Shown here: positions 7,238-13,936 of the stretch, piece after piece | Layout: every line of letters begins with the position of its first letter | Numbering within the stretch: position 1 is the first letter of the stretch | Assembly: GCA_021812505.1 (NCBI GenBank) | Contig: JAKANG010000002.1 | Span: 1 to 18,919 of the forward strand | Source: Pseudomonadota bacterium | GTDB lineage: Bacteria; Pseudomonadota; Alphaproteobacteria; Rhizobiales; Beijerinckiaceae | DNA length: 18,919 bases | Direction of reading: 5' to 3' | The notes under the pieces: model-generated | The model's database searches: none | Seen by the model: the letters and a program-made list of their open reading frames with translations, nothing else | What the model was told of the DNA's origin: nothing | Translations under genes and position numbers: made by a program

Positions 7238-8260
7238 TCAAGCTGCGGGGTGTTCGAGCTTCAATGTCGGCTCGGCCGGCCGCATGACTTCCGGCGCCAT
7301 GAGGCCGCGATAGACATAATCGGCTGCGCGGCGCGCCAGCGAGGGCGCGAGCAGGAAACCATGCCGGAACAGTCCGTTGATGAAAATCGTGCGTCCGCGA
7401 ACGATCAGGCGCGGCAAATTGTCGGAGAAGGCGGGGCGCAGGTCAGAACCCGTTTCGGCGACTTCCGCTTCGGCGAATGCGGGATGGACCGCATAGGCGG
7501 AATTGATCAGATCGACGATCGAGCGCGCCGTGACGCGGGCGCGTTCTTCGTTTTCGATCTGGGTTGCCCCGATCATAAAACGATTCTCTTCGCGCGGCAC
7601 GACATAGACCGGATGGCGGGGGTGCAGCAGGCGGATCGGTCGCGACAAATTCAGGTCCGGCGCGGCGAGAATCATCATCTCGCCCTTGACGCCGCGCAGC
7701 CCCGGTAATTTCGACTTCGCGGCATATCCCGTGCAGTCGATGGTCCAATCCGCTTCGCCTTCCGCCGCCTCGGCGTCGATGCCGAACCGCAGGCGGACGT
7801 TCGACATGGCCGCGAGGCGGCGCGTCGTCGTCTCCAGCGCCACGCGTGGATCGAGGTGGGCCTCTTTAGGGAAAAAAAGCGCCCGGGAAAAGCGTCCGGC
7901 AAGGTCCGGTTCGAGCTCGGCGATACGGTTCCCGCCGATTTCTTCGAATTCCTGGGCGCGGCGGGCGAAAAGCCGCAATTCGGTCATGTCGCGTGGCGTC
8001 GCGACGACAAGGCTGCCACGGGTCTGGGCCACCGGAATTCGTCGCGTCCAGAAATCCAGCGCCTCGATCCCCAGCTGGCAGACCAGCGGCTCGGCCGATT
8101 CCAGTTCGCACCAGGGCGCGACCATGCCGCCCGCATACCATGAGCAGCCGCGGCCAGGCCCTTCCTCGCGCTCGACGAGTTCAACCTCCGCGCCGCGGGA
8201 CGCAAATTCATAAGCGACGGTGAGACCCGCCACGCCCGCGCCGACGATTCTGATGCGCAT
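7238..8260 (-). CDS. thiO: Glycine oxidase ThiO (FAD-dependent), thiamine thiazole synthesis
   Basis: ThiO oxidises glycine to dehydroglycine (iminoglycine), one of the precursors of the thiazole ring of thiamine. The 340-residue protein opens with a Rossmann dinucleotide-binding motif (VGAGVAGLTVAYEFASRGAEVELVER split by GxGxxG at residues 7-12). It then carries CSWYAGGMVAPWCELESAEP, typical of alphaproteobacterial ThiO. The C-terminal D-amino-acid-oxidase-like part reads VYVVPREENRFMIGATQIE, with FINGLFRHGFLLAPSLA near the end. The ATG is preceded by a strong AAGGAGGAG. A TPP riboswitch in its leader supports the thiamine role independently. Unlike the usual thiCOSGE order, no other thi gene follows: the next sequence downstream is the gene-poor stretch and a tRNA on the opposite strand. 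Confidence 0.92.
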   Translation of the reverse strand: MRIRIVGAGVAGLTVAYEFASRGAEVELVEREEGPGRGCSWYAGGMVAPWCELESAEPLVCQLGIEALDFWTRRIPVAQTRGSLVVATPRDMTELRLFARRAQEFEEIGGNRIAELEPDLAGRFSRALFFPKEAHLDPRVALETTTRRLAAMSNVRLRFGIDAEAAEGEADWTIDCTGYAAKSKLPGLRGVKGEMMILAAPDLNLSRPIRLLHPRHPVYVVPREENRFMIGATQIENEERARVTARSIVDLINSAYAVHPAFAEAEVAETGSDLRPAFSDNLPRLIVRGRTIFINGLFRHGFLLAPSLARRAADYVYRGLMAPEVMRPAEPTLKLEHPAA

Positions 8261-8265
8261 CCAAC

Positions 8266-8300
8266 TCTCCTCCTTTTGCGGGCAATCGGGCAGGATGAGA
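8266..8300 (-). promoter_or_regulatory. Predicted ribosome-site sequestering hairpin of the thiO leader
   Basis: On the minus strand, TCTCATCCT (8300-8292) can pair with AGGAGGAGA (8274-8266) with a single A-G mismatch and a 17-nt loop. The second arm is the ribosome-binding site of thiO. The first arm could alternatively pair with the GGATGG (8334-8329) that forms the 3' strand of the riboswitch P1 stem. This gives an on/off switch at translation level. It is a pairing worked out by eye. Confidence 0.5.
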
Positions 8301-8326
8301 TTGAACGCCGCGCGGCAAGCGCGTCA

Positions 8327-8429
8327 CGCCATCCCTCCGCCGGCATGAACCGGATCAGGTCGATAAGGGTCGTCGCGCGAGCGTTCGCTCCAGCGGCCTC
8401 TCAGCCTCTTGTCGAGGCTCCCCTTGGCG
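8327..8429 (-). promoter_or_regulatory. TPP riboswitch (THI element) upstream of thiO
   Basis: The minus strand carries the conserved THI elements in order: GGGGAGCC near the 5' end, GGCTGAGAGG (8406-8397) with the CTGAGA core, GACCC, then ACCTGATCCGG followed by TTCATGCCGGCGGAGGGA. The ends pair as CGCCA (8429-8425... read on the minus strand) with TGGCG (8331-8327), closing stem P1. It binds thiamine pyrophosphate and shuts down the downstream gene. It lies 66 bp before the thiO start and directly after a good promoter. Confidence 0.95.
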
Positions 8430-8434
8430 ATTTT

Positions 8435-8464
8435 ATTCTGCCGACGGGGAAGGACGACCGTCAA
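8435..8464 (-). promoter_or_regulatory. Probable promoter of riboswitch-thiO transcript
   Basis: On the minus strand TTGACG (8464-8459) and CAGAAT (8440-8435) are 18 bp apart. Transcription would start about at the first base of riboswitch stem P1, so the RNA begins with the aptamer. Confidence 0.55.
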
Positions 8465-8477
8465 GCGTTATGATCGC

Positions 8478-8499
8478 GCAGGCCGGCCGAAAGGCCTGC
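8478..8499. repeat. 7-bp inverted repeat between thiO and nnrS promoters
   Basis: GCAGGCC and GGCCTGC flank the 8-nt loop GGCCGAAA. No T tract follows and no gene points into it, so it is not an evident terminator. It sits between the thiO -35 box and the FNR-like site upstream of nnrS and may separate the two divergent promoters. Confidence 0.5.
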
Positions 8500-8502
8500 A
8501 TT

Positions 8503-8516
8503 TTGCGGTAGGTCAA
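8503..8516. promoter_or_regulatory. Possible Crp/Fnr-family (FNR/NnrR-type) site upstream of nnrS
   Basis: TTGCG-GTAG-GTCAA fits the 14-bp TTG-N8-CAA layout. The left half matches the TTGCG reported for NnrR-type sites and the right half is close to the FNR half ATCAA. Its centre lies about 60 bp before the start point implied by the TATGAT at 8558-8563, an accepted activator distance. The same right half, GTCAA, occurs in the ubiT/ubiD site. Weak on its own. Confidence 0.4.
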
Positions 8517-8534
8517 ACAATCGCCTCGCCACGC

Positions 8535-8563
8535 TTTATTCATCCATTGGCGCGCATTATGAT
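8535..8563 (+). promoter_or_regulatory. Possible activator-dependent promoter of nnrS
   Basis: TATGAT (8558-8563) is a good -10 box. The sequence 17 bp upstream, TTTATT (8535-8540), is a poor -35 box, as expected where an activator helps. The leader to the gene would be about 120 nt. Confidence 0.35.
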
Positions 8564-8634
8564 TTTGCAGGCTCGTTTTGAACGCCTGCCGCCGTCCCAC
8601 CGGCTGTCGCCGCCCGCCAGCGCGTCAGTCGGGT

Positions 8635-8672
8635 TTCGCGCCATCGGTCTGCCCCTATGACGATGGCGCGAA
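8635..8672. repeat. Perfect 12-bp inverted repeat just upstream of nnrS
   Basis: TTCGCGCCATCG (8635-8646) and CGATGGCGCGAA (8661-8672) are exact reverse complements around a 14-nt loop. The hairpin ends 20 bp before the first possible nnrS start. It could be a stable leader hairpin affecting translation or RNA stability, or a protein-binding dyad. No T tract follows, so a plain terminator is unlikely. Confidence 0.8.
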
Positions 8673-8692
8673 CCGGCGCGGACGACGGCTAG

Positions 8693-9907
8693 ATGAGACG
8701 GCAAATCAGGTTGCAGATAATCTCCCGGATGAAACAGAGCGCCGCGCCGCCGCCCTTCGCGGTATTTTTTCCACTGGCCGCGCTTGATGCGATCATGGTC
8801 GGCTTCGGCTGGCTTGCCGTGCTGCCGACGCAAGGTTCTCCATGGACCATCGCCCAAGCGGTGGAATGGCATGAGCAGGAGTTGCTGTTCGGCTTTGTCG
8901 CCGCCGCGATGGCGGGATTCCTGTTGACCGCCTTGCCTCGATGGACAGGTCGCCCGCTTCTGTCCGGCGCGGTTCCGGCGTTTCTGGTCTGCTGGATCGC
9001 GGCGCGGGTCGCGCCCGCTCATCCATGGCCACTCGCCATGATTCGCGCCTTGCCAGCCGTGGCCCTGGCGGGCCTCGCCGCCTTCCATGTGTTCAGGGCG
9101 GAGGATGTTCGCAACAGGAAAATCGTTCTGCTCCTCACGCTCTATGCCTTGTCGGGGCTCGTCCTCGCCGGGCCGTTCTCGCCACAGCAGCGCGAGTTTG
9201 CGATCCATGCCGCAATCGCGGCGCTCATCGGCTTGATCGCCGTGATCGCTGGTCGCGTGCTGCCCGCCTTGACTGCGAGATTTGACGAACTATGCGGCGC
9301 GCCAGCGTCCGCCCCGCGCGCCGAAGCGATCGAAGGGATCGTCGCGGCTGTGACGATCGCCGCTCTCTGCGGCTGGCTCGTCACCCCGGAGGGCGCGGTC
9401 TGCGCGTTCCTTCTCCTGGCCGGCGGCGCCAGCCAGTGCTGGCGCATGGCGTCGTGGGTCGGGCAGCGCACTTTCGCCTCGCCCCCCTTGGTCGCGCTCT
9501 ACGCGGCTTACGGCGCGGTCCCCCTCGGCTTCTTTCTGCTGGCCCTTCACGCGCTGTTTCCGGATGCGACGCCGGCGAACGCGGGATTGCATGTCTGGAC
9601 GATAGGCGGTTTTGGCGGAATGAGCCTGGCGATCATGGAAAGCATGATCAGGAAGCGTTGCCAACGCGCCTTTACCCCATCGCCCGGCGCCGAAGCCGCG
9701 GTTGCGCTCTGCCTCGGCGCGGCTGCGGCTCGCGTCTTCGCCGCATTTTTTGCCGAAGCGCAGGCTTTTCTCGTCATTTCGGCGATGGCCTGGTCCGCCG
9801 CCTTCGCGCTTTTTCTGTTCGCTTCCGGCGCGTCGCTCTACCAGGCCGCCGTCATGAGGGGGCCAGAGGCGCCGCGCCGCGATCCCCGAACAGAAAACCG
9901 TTCGTGA
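8693..9907 (+). CDS. NnrS family heme/copper membrane protein (nitric-oxide response)
   Basis: NnrS proteins are polytopic membrane proteins made under nitric oxide or denitrifying conditions, and they ease nitrosative stress. The 404-residue product has about 12 hydrophobic segments and the family signatures WHEQELLFGFVAAAMAGFLLTA (split near residue 60), GRVLPALT, and HVWTIGGFGGMSLAIM with H300. The family usually has WHxHE at the first signature; here the second position is Gln62, so one potential metal-ligand histidine is missing. The start is uncertain: ATG 8693 has no clear ribosome-binding site, and ATG 8729 (residue 13) is the alternative. Its 3' end overlaps the convergent ubiV gene by 56 bp. 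The neighbours are oxygen-independent ubiquinone genes, which fits a role under oxygen limitation. Family assignment is good; exact function is unproven. Confidence 0.85.
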   Translation: MRRQIRLQIISRMKQSAAPPPFAVFFPLAALDAIMVGFGWLAVLPTQGSPWTIAQAVEWHEQELLFGFVAAAMAGFLLTALPRWTGRPLLSGAVPAFLVCWIAARVAPAHPWPLAMIRALPAVALAGLAAFHVFRAEDVRNRKIVLLLTLYALSGLVLAGPFSPQQREFAIHAAIAALIGLIAVIAGRVLPALTARFDELCGAPASAPRAEAIEGIVAAVTIAALCGWLVTPEGAVCAFLLLAGGASQCWRMASWVGQRTFASPPLVALYAAYGAVPLGFFLLALHALFPDATPANAGLHVWTIGGFGGMSLAIMESMIRKRCQRAFTPSPGAEAAVALCLGAAAARVFAAFFAEAQAFLVISAMAWSAAFALFLFASGASLYQAAVMRGPEAPRRDPRTENRS

Positions 9908-10769
9908 AGTCGGCCTCCGGGGATTCGCTCGCCAGACGAGCGAGTCCTTCCTGCGGCGAAATGCGGCTTGCGCAGACGTCGGCGAAGACCTTCGTCACGG
10001 CGACGAAATCGCCGCTATGGGGCGAAAGCCGCAAGCTGGTCACGCCGGCCTCCGCCAGGCGGTCGAGGTCTCCGATCAGATTGGCGTATTTATACGACAA
10101 GGTCTGAACGCCATTGACCGCAAGAAATTCGACGCCTTCGAGCGTCTTCGTCGGCAGGCCGTCCGGATCCTTTTCGCACACGAACTGGCAGGAATCCTTG
10201 CTCAGGCTGTGGGCGCGGGCGTGATAGCAACGTCCCGAAATGGCGAGCGGAATACGGCCATAGGCCCAGACCTCGATCGCCGCGCCGAGATCCCCGGAGG
10301 CCTTGACGATCGTTTCGACCGAGGCGAAGGGCAGTTCCGGCGGCAGACAGACCCGCCGCGCGCCGCGGCGCACGAGAAAGGCCAGCGTCGCCTCATTGTA
10401 GACATTGACGAGCGGGCCGATCGAAAAGGGCGTCTCCTCGCGCGCCCAGTTCATCAGGGCGAGGTCGTTGATCTCGACTTCATGCTCTGTCTGTTGAAAC
10501 AGTTCGCGCGCTGCGCGCCGCTCGCGCTCCAGCGTGACGAGGGCCAGCGAGGCGAGGACGACCTTCTTGCCGCCGCGCTCCAGCCTTTCAATGGCCGCGG
10601 GGATGCGATCCGCGTAAAAAGGCGCGCGCTTGGAGCAAACCAGTTCGCCGATGACGACGCGATCGACCGGCGCCTCATCGGCGACGGCCGCATAGAAATC
10701 GACGAATTTCTGGGCGGGCCAGTTGAATTGCAACGGCCCGAGCGTGAGGGTGAAAGTCCTGTCCGCCAA
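9852..10769 (-). CDS. ubiV: UbiV, oxygen-independent ubiquinone hydroxylation (U32 peptidase-like)
   Basis: UbiV forms a heterodimer with UbiU that hydroxylates ubiquinone precursors without oxygen, using an iron-sulfur cluster. It is a member of the U32 peptidase-like family, 305 residues here. Four cysteines, C45 (IGELVCSKR), C181, C194 and C198 (SGRCYHARAHSLSKDSCQFVC), reproduce the spacing I recall for the 4Fe-4S ligands of E. coli UbiV (C39, C180, C193, C197). Other family features include LTLGPLQFNWP at the N-terminus and the SLRLSPHS segment near the C-terminus. It lies 24 bp downstream of ubiU in a ubiT-ubiU-ubiV transcription order. Its last 56 bp overlap the convergent nnrS gene, so the C-terminal tails of both proteins share DNA. 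No independent promoter is seen. Confidence 0.94.
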   Translation of the reverse strand: MADRTFTLTLGPLQFNWPAQKFVDFYAAVADEAPVDRVVIGELVCSKRAPFYADRIPAAIERLERGGKKVVLASLALVTLERERRAARELFQQTEHEVEINDLALMNWAREETPFSIGPLVNVYNEATLAFLVRRGARRVCLPPELPFASVETIVKASGDLGAAIEVWAYGRIPLAISGRCYHARAHSLSKDSCQFVCEKDPDGLPTKTLEGVEFLAVNGVQTLSYKYANLIGDLDRLAEAGVTSLRLSPHSGDFVAVTKVFADVCASRISPQEGLARLASESPEADFTNGFLFGDRGAAPLAPS

Positions 10770-10793
10770 AATTGTTCTCCCGTGGGCGCAGCC

Positions 10794-11789
10794 TCAGCGC
10801 CACGTTTTGCGATAGGCGCCGGAGGTGGTCTGCTGCCCCTCGGTCAAGGCGCGCAATTCCCCGGCCGCGATCGGGCGGCCCGCCGCGTAATCGTCGAGCG
10901 CGCGCCGGAAATTGCGCACGACGGCCTCGGTATAGGCGCGGCTGCGCTGCCGGCCCTCGATCTTGAGCGCCGCGACGCCGGCTTCGGCCAGTTGCGGAAT
11001 GAGCGCCGCCGCGTCGAGGCTGACGGGATCTTCGAAGACATAGCCCTTGTAGTCGCCGGCCTCGAAAACCCCTTTGCACAAGGTTGGGTAGGGCGCCGGC
11101 TGGCCCGCCGCAACGCGATGGATCGCGAAGCCGCCCAGGCGTGACATGAGATAGCCGCCTTCCTCGCGATATTCGACATGGCTCGCCGGAGAGCAGGCGC
11201 CGTTCATGTTCGGGGATTTGCCGGTGGCGTAGGAGGACAGCGAGCACCGCCCCTCCGTCATCACGCACAGGCCGCCGAAGATGAAGACTTCCGTCTCGAC
11301 GTCGATCTCGCGGTTGATCGCGGCGATTTCCTGCACGGTCAGCACGCGCGGCAGCACGACGCGCTTCACGCCGAAGGTCCGCGCATAGAAATTGATCGTG
11401 TCGGCGTTGGCGGCGGCCGCCTGGACGGAGAGATGCAGCCGCAGGTCGGGGTGGCGGCGCGCCGAGTCTTCCAAAAGTCCCAGGTCGGCGAGAATGACAG
11501 CGTCCGCGCCGAAACGCGCGCAATCGTCCACCGCCTTGCTCCAGCGCCAGAAGGCGCCGGCGCGCGGAAAGGTGTTGAGAGCGACCAGAACCTTGGCGCC
11601 GCGGCCGTGCGCGAATTTGATGGCTTCCGCCATCTCGTCGCGGGAAAAATTCAGGCCCGGAAAATTGCGGGCGTTGGTTTCGTCGTTGAAGCCGCAATAA
11701 ATGGCGTGGGCGCCGGCTTCGACCGCGCCGCGCAGGGCGGCCGGAGTGCCTGCCGGACAGACCAGTTCGAGACCGGGACGCGCCGTCAT
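10794..11789 (-). CDS. ubiU: UbiU, oxygen-independent ubiquinone hydroxylation (U32 peptidase-like)
   Basis: The partner of UbiV in anaerobic ring hydroxylation. The 331-residue protein begins LELVCPAGTPAALRGAVEAGA, typical of the U32 family. It carries cysteines C175, C182, C199 and C238 (FGGLCVMTEGRCSLSSY, NMNGACSP, YPTLCKG). Their spacing of 7, 17 and 39 residues is the same as I recall for the cluster ligands C169, C176, C193 and C232 of E. coli UbiU. ALKIEGRQRSRAYTEAVVRNFR near the C-terminus (split by the family arginines) is also typical. ATG 11789 overlaps the ubiT stop by 4 bp, which suggests translational coupling. With all ligands present, an active Fe-S enzyme is expected. Misannotation as a collagenase or peptidase is common for this family. 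Confidence 0.95.
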   Translation of the reverse strand: MTARPGLELVCPAGTPAALRGAVEAGAHAIYCGFNDETNARNFPGLNFSRDEMAEAIKFAHGRGAKVLVALNTFPRAGAFWRWSKAVDDCARFGADAVILADLGLLEDSARRHPDLRLHLSVQAAAANADTINFYARTFGVKRVVLPRVLTVQEIAAINREIDVETEVFIFGGLCVMTEGRCSLSSYATGKSPNMNGACSPASHVEYREEGGYLMSRLGGFAIHRVAAGQPAPYPTLCKGVFEAGDYKGYVFEDPVSLDAAALIPQLAEAGVAALKIEGRQRSRAYTEAVVRNFRRALDDYAAGRPIAAGELRALTEGQQTTSGAYRKTWR

Positions 11790-12343
11790 GTCAGCGGCCC
11801 GTTCTCGCCCCGCGTGAGCGCGACGCCGGTCCAGCGCCCGAGCGCGCCCGCCAGACGCCGGGCCGGCCCGGTCGCGATCGTCTCCAGCGGCCCGAGCAGC
11901 GCCGAAGCCTCGCGCGCCAGATCGATTTCCTCATTGTCGATGGCGTTGCGCAGCGCGAGCACCGCCTCGGTGTCGCCTTCGATGACGAGATCGCGCGAGA
12001 AAAACAGAGCGTCGCCGTCATAGGCGCCGTGAACGAGGCCGATCAGGGCCGCCAGCGGGCCGGCGACGCGCGCGTCCCAATGGCCCGCCGCCTCGCGCCG
12101 GACCGTGTCGAGACGCGGCCTGTCGGGGCGGGGCGACAGCACAAAGACGAAGGGAAGATCGGCGGGGTCGATCAGGAAGGTTTTTTCGGCTTGCTCGCCC
12201 AGGCGGGCGAACATTTTTTCATGGCGGCGCACGAGACTCGGCGCAAGCCGGCCGGCGGCCAAGGCCAGGGGCCAGAGCGGCAAATGGCGCAGCGCTGCGG
12301 CGCCGGCGGCGGGAAAGATCGGTATGGGGGTCTCTCGGGACAT
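11786..12343 (-). CDS. ubiT: UbiT, SCP2-domain lipid-binding factor for anaerobic ubiquinone synthesis
   Basis: UbiT binds ubiquinone intermediates through an SCP2 sterol-carrier-like domain and serves the UbiU-UbiV complex. The 185-residue product has a hydrophobic N-terminal part and then the SCP2 pattern: TFLIDPADLPFVFVLSPRP, followed by GPLAALIGLVHGAYDGDALFFSRDLVIEGDTEAVLALRNAIDNEEID split over residues about 94-140. The closing SRDLVIEGDTE-to-DNEEID stretch is typical of UbiT/YhbT proteins. It is the first gene of the leftward ubiTUV unit and overlaps ubiU by 4 bp. No ribosome-binding site is visible before the ATG. A TCTAAC at 12355-12350 would place the transcript start at or next to the ATG, which suggests a leaderless mRNA driven by the FNR-type box. 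Confidence 0.92.
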   Translation of the reverse strand: MSRETPIPIFPAAGAAALRHLPLWPLALAAGRLAPSLVRRHEKMFARLGEQAEKTFLIDPADLPFVFVLSPRPDRPRLDTVRREAAGHWDARVAGPLAALIGLVHGAYDGDALFFSRDLVIEGDTEAVLALRNAIDNEEIDLAREASALLGPLETIATGPARRLAGALGRWTGVALTRGENGPLT

Positions 12344-12377
12344 GGAGCCGTTAGATCAGAAGCAATCGGGCGACGCT

Positions 12378-12391
12378 TTGATCGTAGTCAA
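12378..12391. promoter_or_regulatory. FNR/Anr-type box between ubiT and ubiD
   Basis: TTGAT-CGTA-GTCAA differs from the FNR consensus TTGAT-N4-ATCAA at one position. It lies in the 81-bp region between divergent ubiT and ubiD. Its centre (12384.5) is about 41.5 bp from the ubiT ATG, with a fair -10 box (TCTAAC, 12355-12350) at the right distance for an activator overlapping the -35 region. This predicts induction of ubiTUV when oxygen is low, and perhaps control of ubiDX. Confidence 0.8.
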
Positions 12392-12424
12392 GGCAAGCCG
12401 ATCGCGTTTCGGTGAAGAAGCCTC

Positions 12425-13936
12425 ATGTCTTTCCGCTCCCTGCCGACCTTTCGCGACCTTCGCGCCTTCCTGGCTCATCTGGAACAGGGCCGGCGGCTCG
12501 TTCGGATCCGCGAGCCGGTGAGCCTCGTCCATGAAATCACAGAGGTTCATCGCCGCGTGCTGCTGGCTGGCGGCCCGGCGTTGCAGTTCGAGCGCGCGGC
12601 TGGCGCCTCTATGCCGGTGGTCGCCAATCTGTTTGGAACGCCAGAGCGCGTCGCCATGGGTTTTGGCGTGGGGCCGCAGGGCGTCGGCGAACTGGGCGAG
12701 ATGCTTGCCGGCTTGCGCGAGCCGGCCCCGGTCGACGGATTGCGCGATGCGCTCGGCCGCTGGCCGATGTTGCGCGCCGCTCTGGCGACCCGCCCGCAGG
12801 TCGTCGCGCGGCCGGATTGCCAGCAGGAGCGCCGGACCGGCGCCGATGTCGATCTCGGCGCGTTGCCGATCCAGACCTGCTGGCCCGGCGAGCCGGCGCC
12901 ATTGATCACCTGGCCGCTGGTCATCACCCGTCCGCCCGAGACGGAAGCGGACGACACCGCGAAGATGAACATCGGCGTCTATCGCATGCAGGTTCTGGGC
13001 AAGGATCGCGCCATCATGCGCTGGCTCGCCCATCGCGGCGGCGCGGCGCATCATCGCGCGTGGGCGGCGCGCGGCGAAGACATGCCGGTCGCGGTGGCGA
13101 TCGGGGCCGATCCCGCGACCATTCTCTCCGCCGTGCTGCCGTTGCCGGAAACCGTGTCCGAACTGCGCTTCTCCGGCGTGCTGCGCGGCGAACGGCCGCG
13201 CGTCGCGCCGGCGCTGACGGTTCCGCTGCTGGTCCCAGCCGAAGCTGAAATCGTCCTGGAAGGCTATGTTTCAGCGACCGAAACCGCGCCGGAAGGCCCC
13301 TATGGCGACCATACCGGCTATTACAACAGCGTCGAGCCCTTCCCGGTCATGCGCGTGACCGCGATCACGACGCGGCGCGATCCGCTTTACCTTACCACCT
13401 TCACCGGCCGGCCGCCGGACGAGCCTTCGGTGATCGGATCGGTGCTCAACGAGCTCGCCTTGCCGACGATCAAGCGGCAAATGCCGGAGATCGTCGATTT
13501 CTGGCTGCCGCCGGAGGCCTGTTCCTACCGCATGGCGGTCGTTTCGATCCGAAAATCCTACCCCGGTCAGGCGCGGCGGGTGATGATGGGGCTTTGGGGC
13601 ATGCTGCCGCAATTCAATTACACCAAAATCGTCGTGGTCGTGGACGATGACATCAATGTCCGCGACTGGAACGACGTCGTCTGGGCGCTTTCGACTCGCC
13701 TGGACTCTTCGCGCGACCTGTTGACCATGACCAATATGCCGATCGATTATCTCGACTTCGCCTCGCCCGAACCGGGGCTGGGCGGCAAGCTGGGCCTTGA
13801 CGCGACGAGAAAGATCGGCGCAGAGACGAAGCGTGAATGGGGGCGCGTCCTTTCCATGACGCCGGCGGTCCAGCGAAAGATCGACGCGCTCTGGCCGCGC
13901 ATCGCCCGCGAACTCGGCGACGGAGGCGCAAGATGA
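12425..13936 (+). CDS. ubiD: UbiD, prenylated-FMN-dependent decarboxylase of ubiquinone synthesis
   Basis: UbiD decarboxylates the polyprenyl-hydroxybenzoate intermediate, using the prenylated flavin made by UbiX. The 503-residue length is normal. The cofactor region MNIGVYRMQVLGKDRAIMRW (N182, R187) closely follows the MNLGIYRQQV segment of E. coli UbiD. EGPYGDHTGYYN (E290 to N301) carries the acidic catalytic residues E290 and D295. FTGRPPDEPSVIG and LTMTNMPIDYLDFASPEPGLGGKLGLD (split; residues about 435-465) complete the family pattern. ATG 12425 is 34 bp after the FNR-type box, with only a weak GAAGAAG ribosome-binding site. Its stop overlaps the ubiX ATG (ATGA). UbiD relatives act on other aromatic acids, but the UbiX and UbiTUV neighbours and the close motif match favour ubiquinone synthesis. 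Confidence 0.94.
   Translation: MSFRSLPTFRDLRAFLAHLEQGRRLVRIREPVSLVHEITEVHRRVLLAGGPALQFERAAGASMPVVANLFGTPERVAMGFGVGPQGVGELGEMLAGLREPAPVDGLRDALGRWPMLRAALATRPQVVARPDCQQERRTGADVDLGALPIQTCWPGEPAPLITWPLVITRPPETEADDTAKMNIGVYRMQVLGKDRAIMRWLAHRGGAAHHRAWAARGEDMPVAVAIGADPATILSAVLPLPETVSELRFSGVLRGERPRVAPALTVPLLVPAEAEIVLEGYVSATETAPEGPYGDHTGYYNSVEPFPVMRVTAITTRRDPLYLTTFTGRPPDEPSVIGSVLNELALPTIKRQMPEIVDFWLPPEACSYRMAVVSIRKSYPGQARRVMMGLWGMLPQFNYTKIVVVVDDDINVRDWNDVVWALSTRLDSSRDLLTMTNMPIDYLDFASPEPGLGGKLGLDATRKIGAETKREWGRVLSMTPAVQRKIDALWPRIARELGDGGAR

Noticed and set aside
10017..11144. A 375-codon plus-strand frame opposite ubiV and ubiU.
   Set aside because: Arg/Gly/Asp-rich shadow with no family resemblance; the minus-strand genes carry all expected cysteines.
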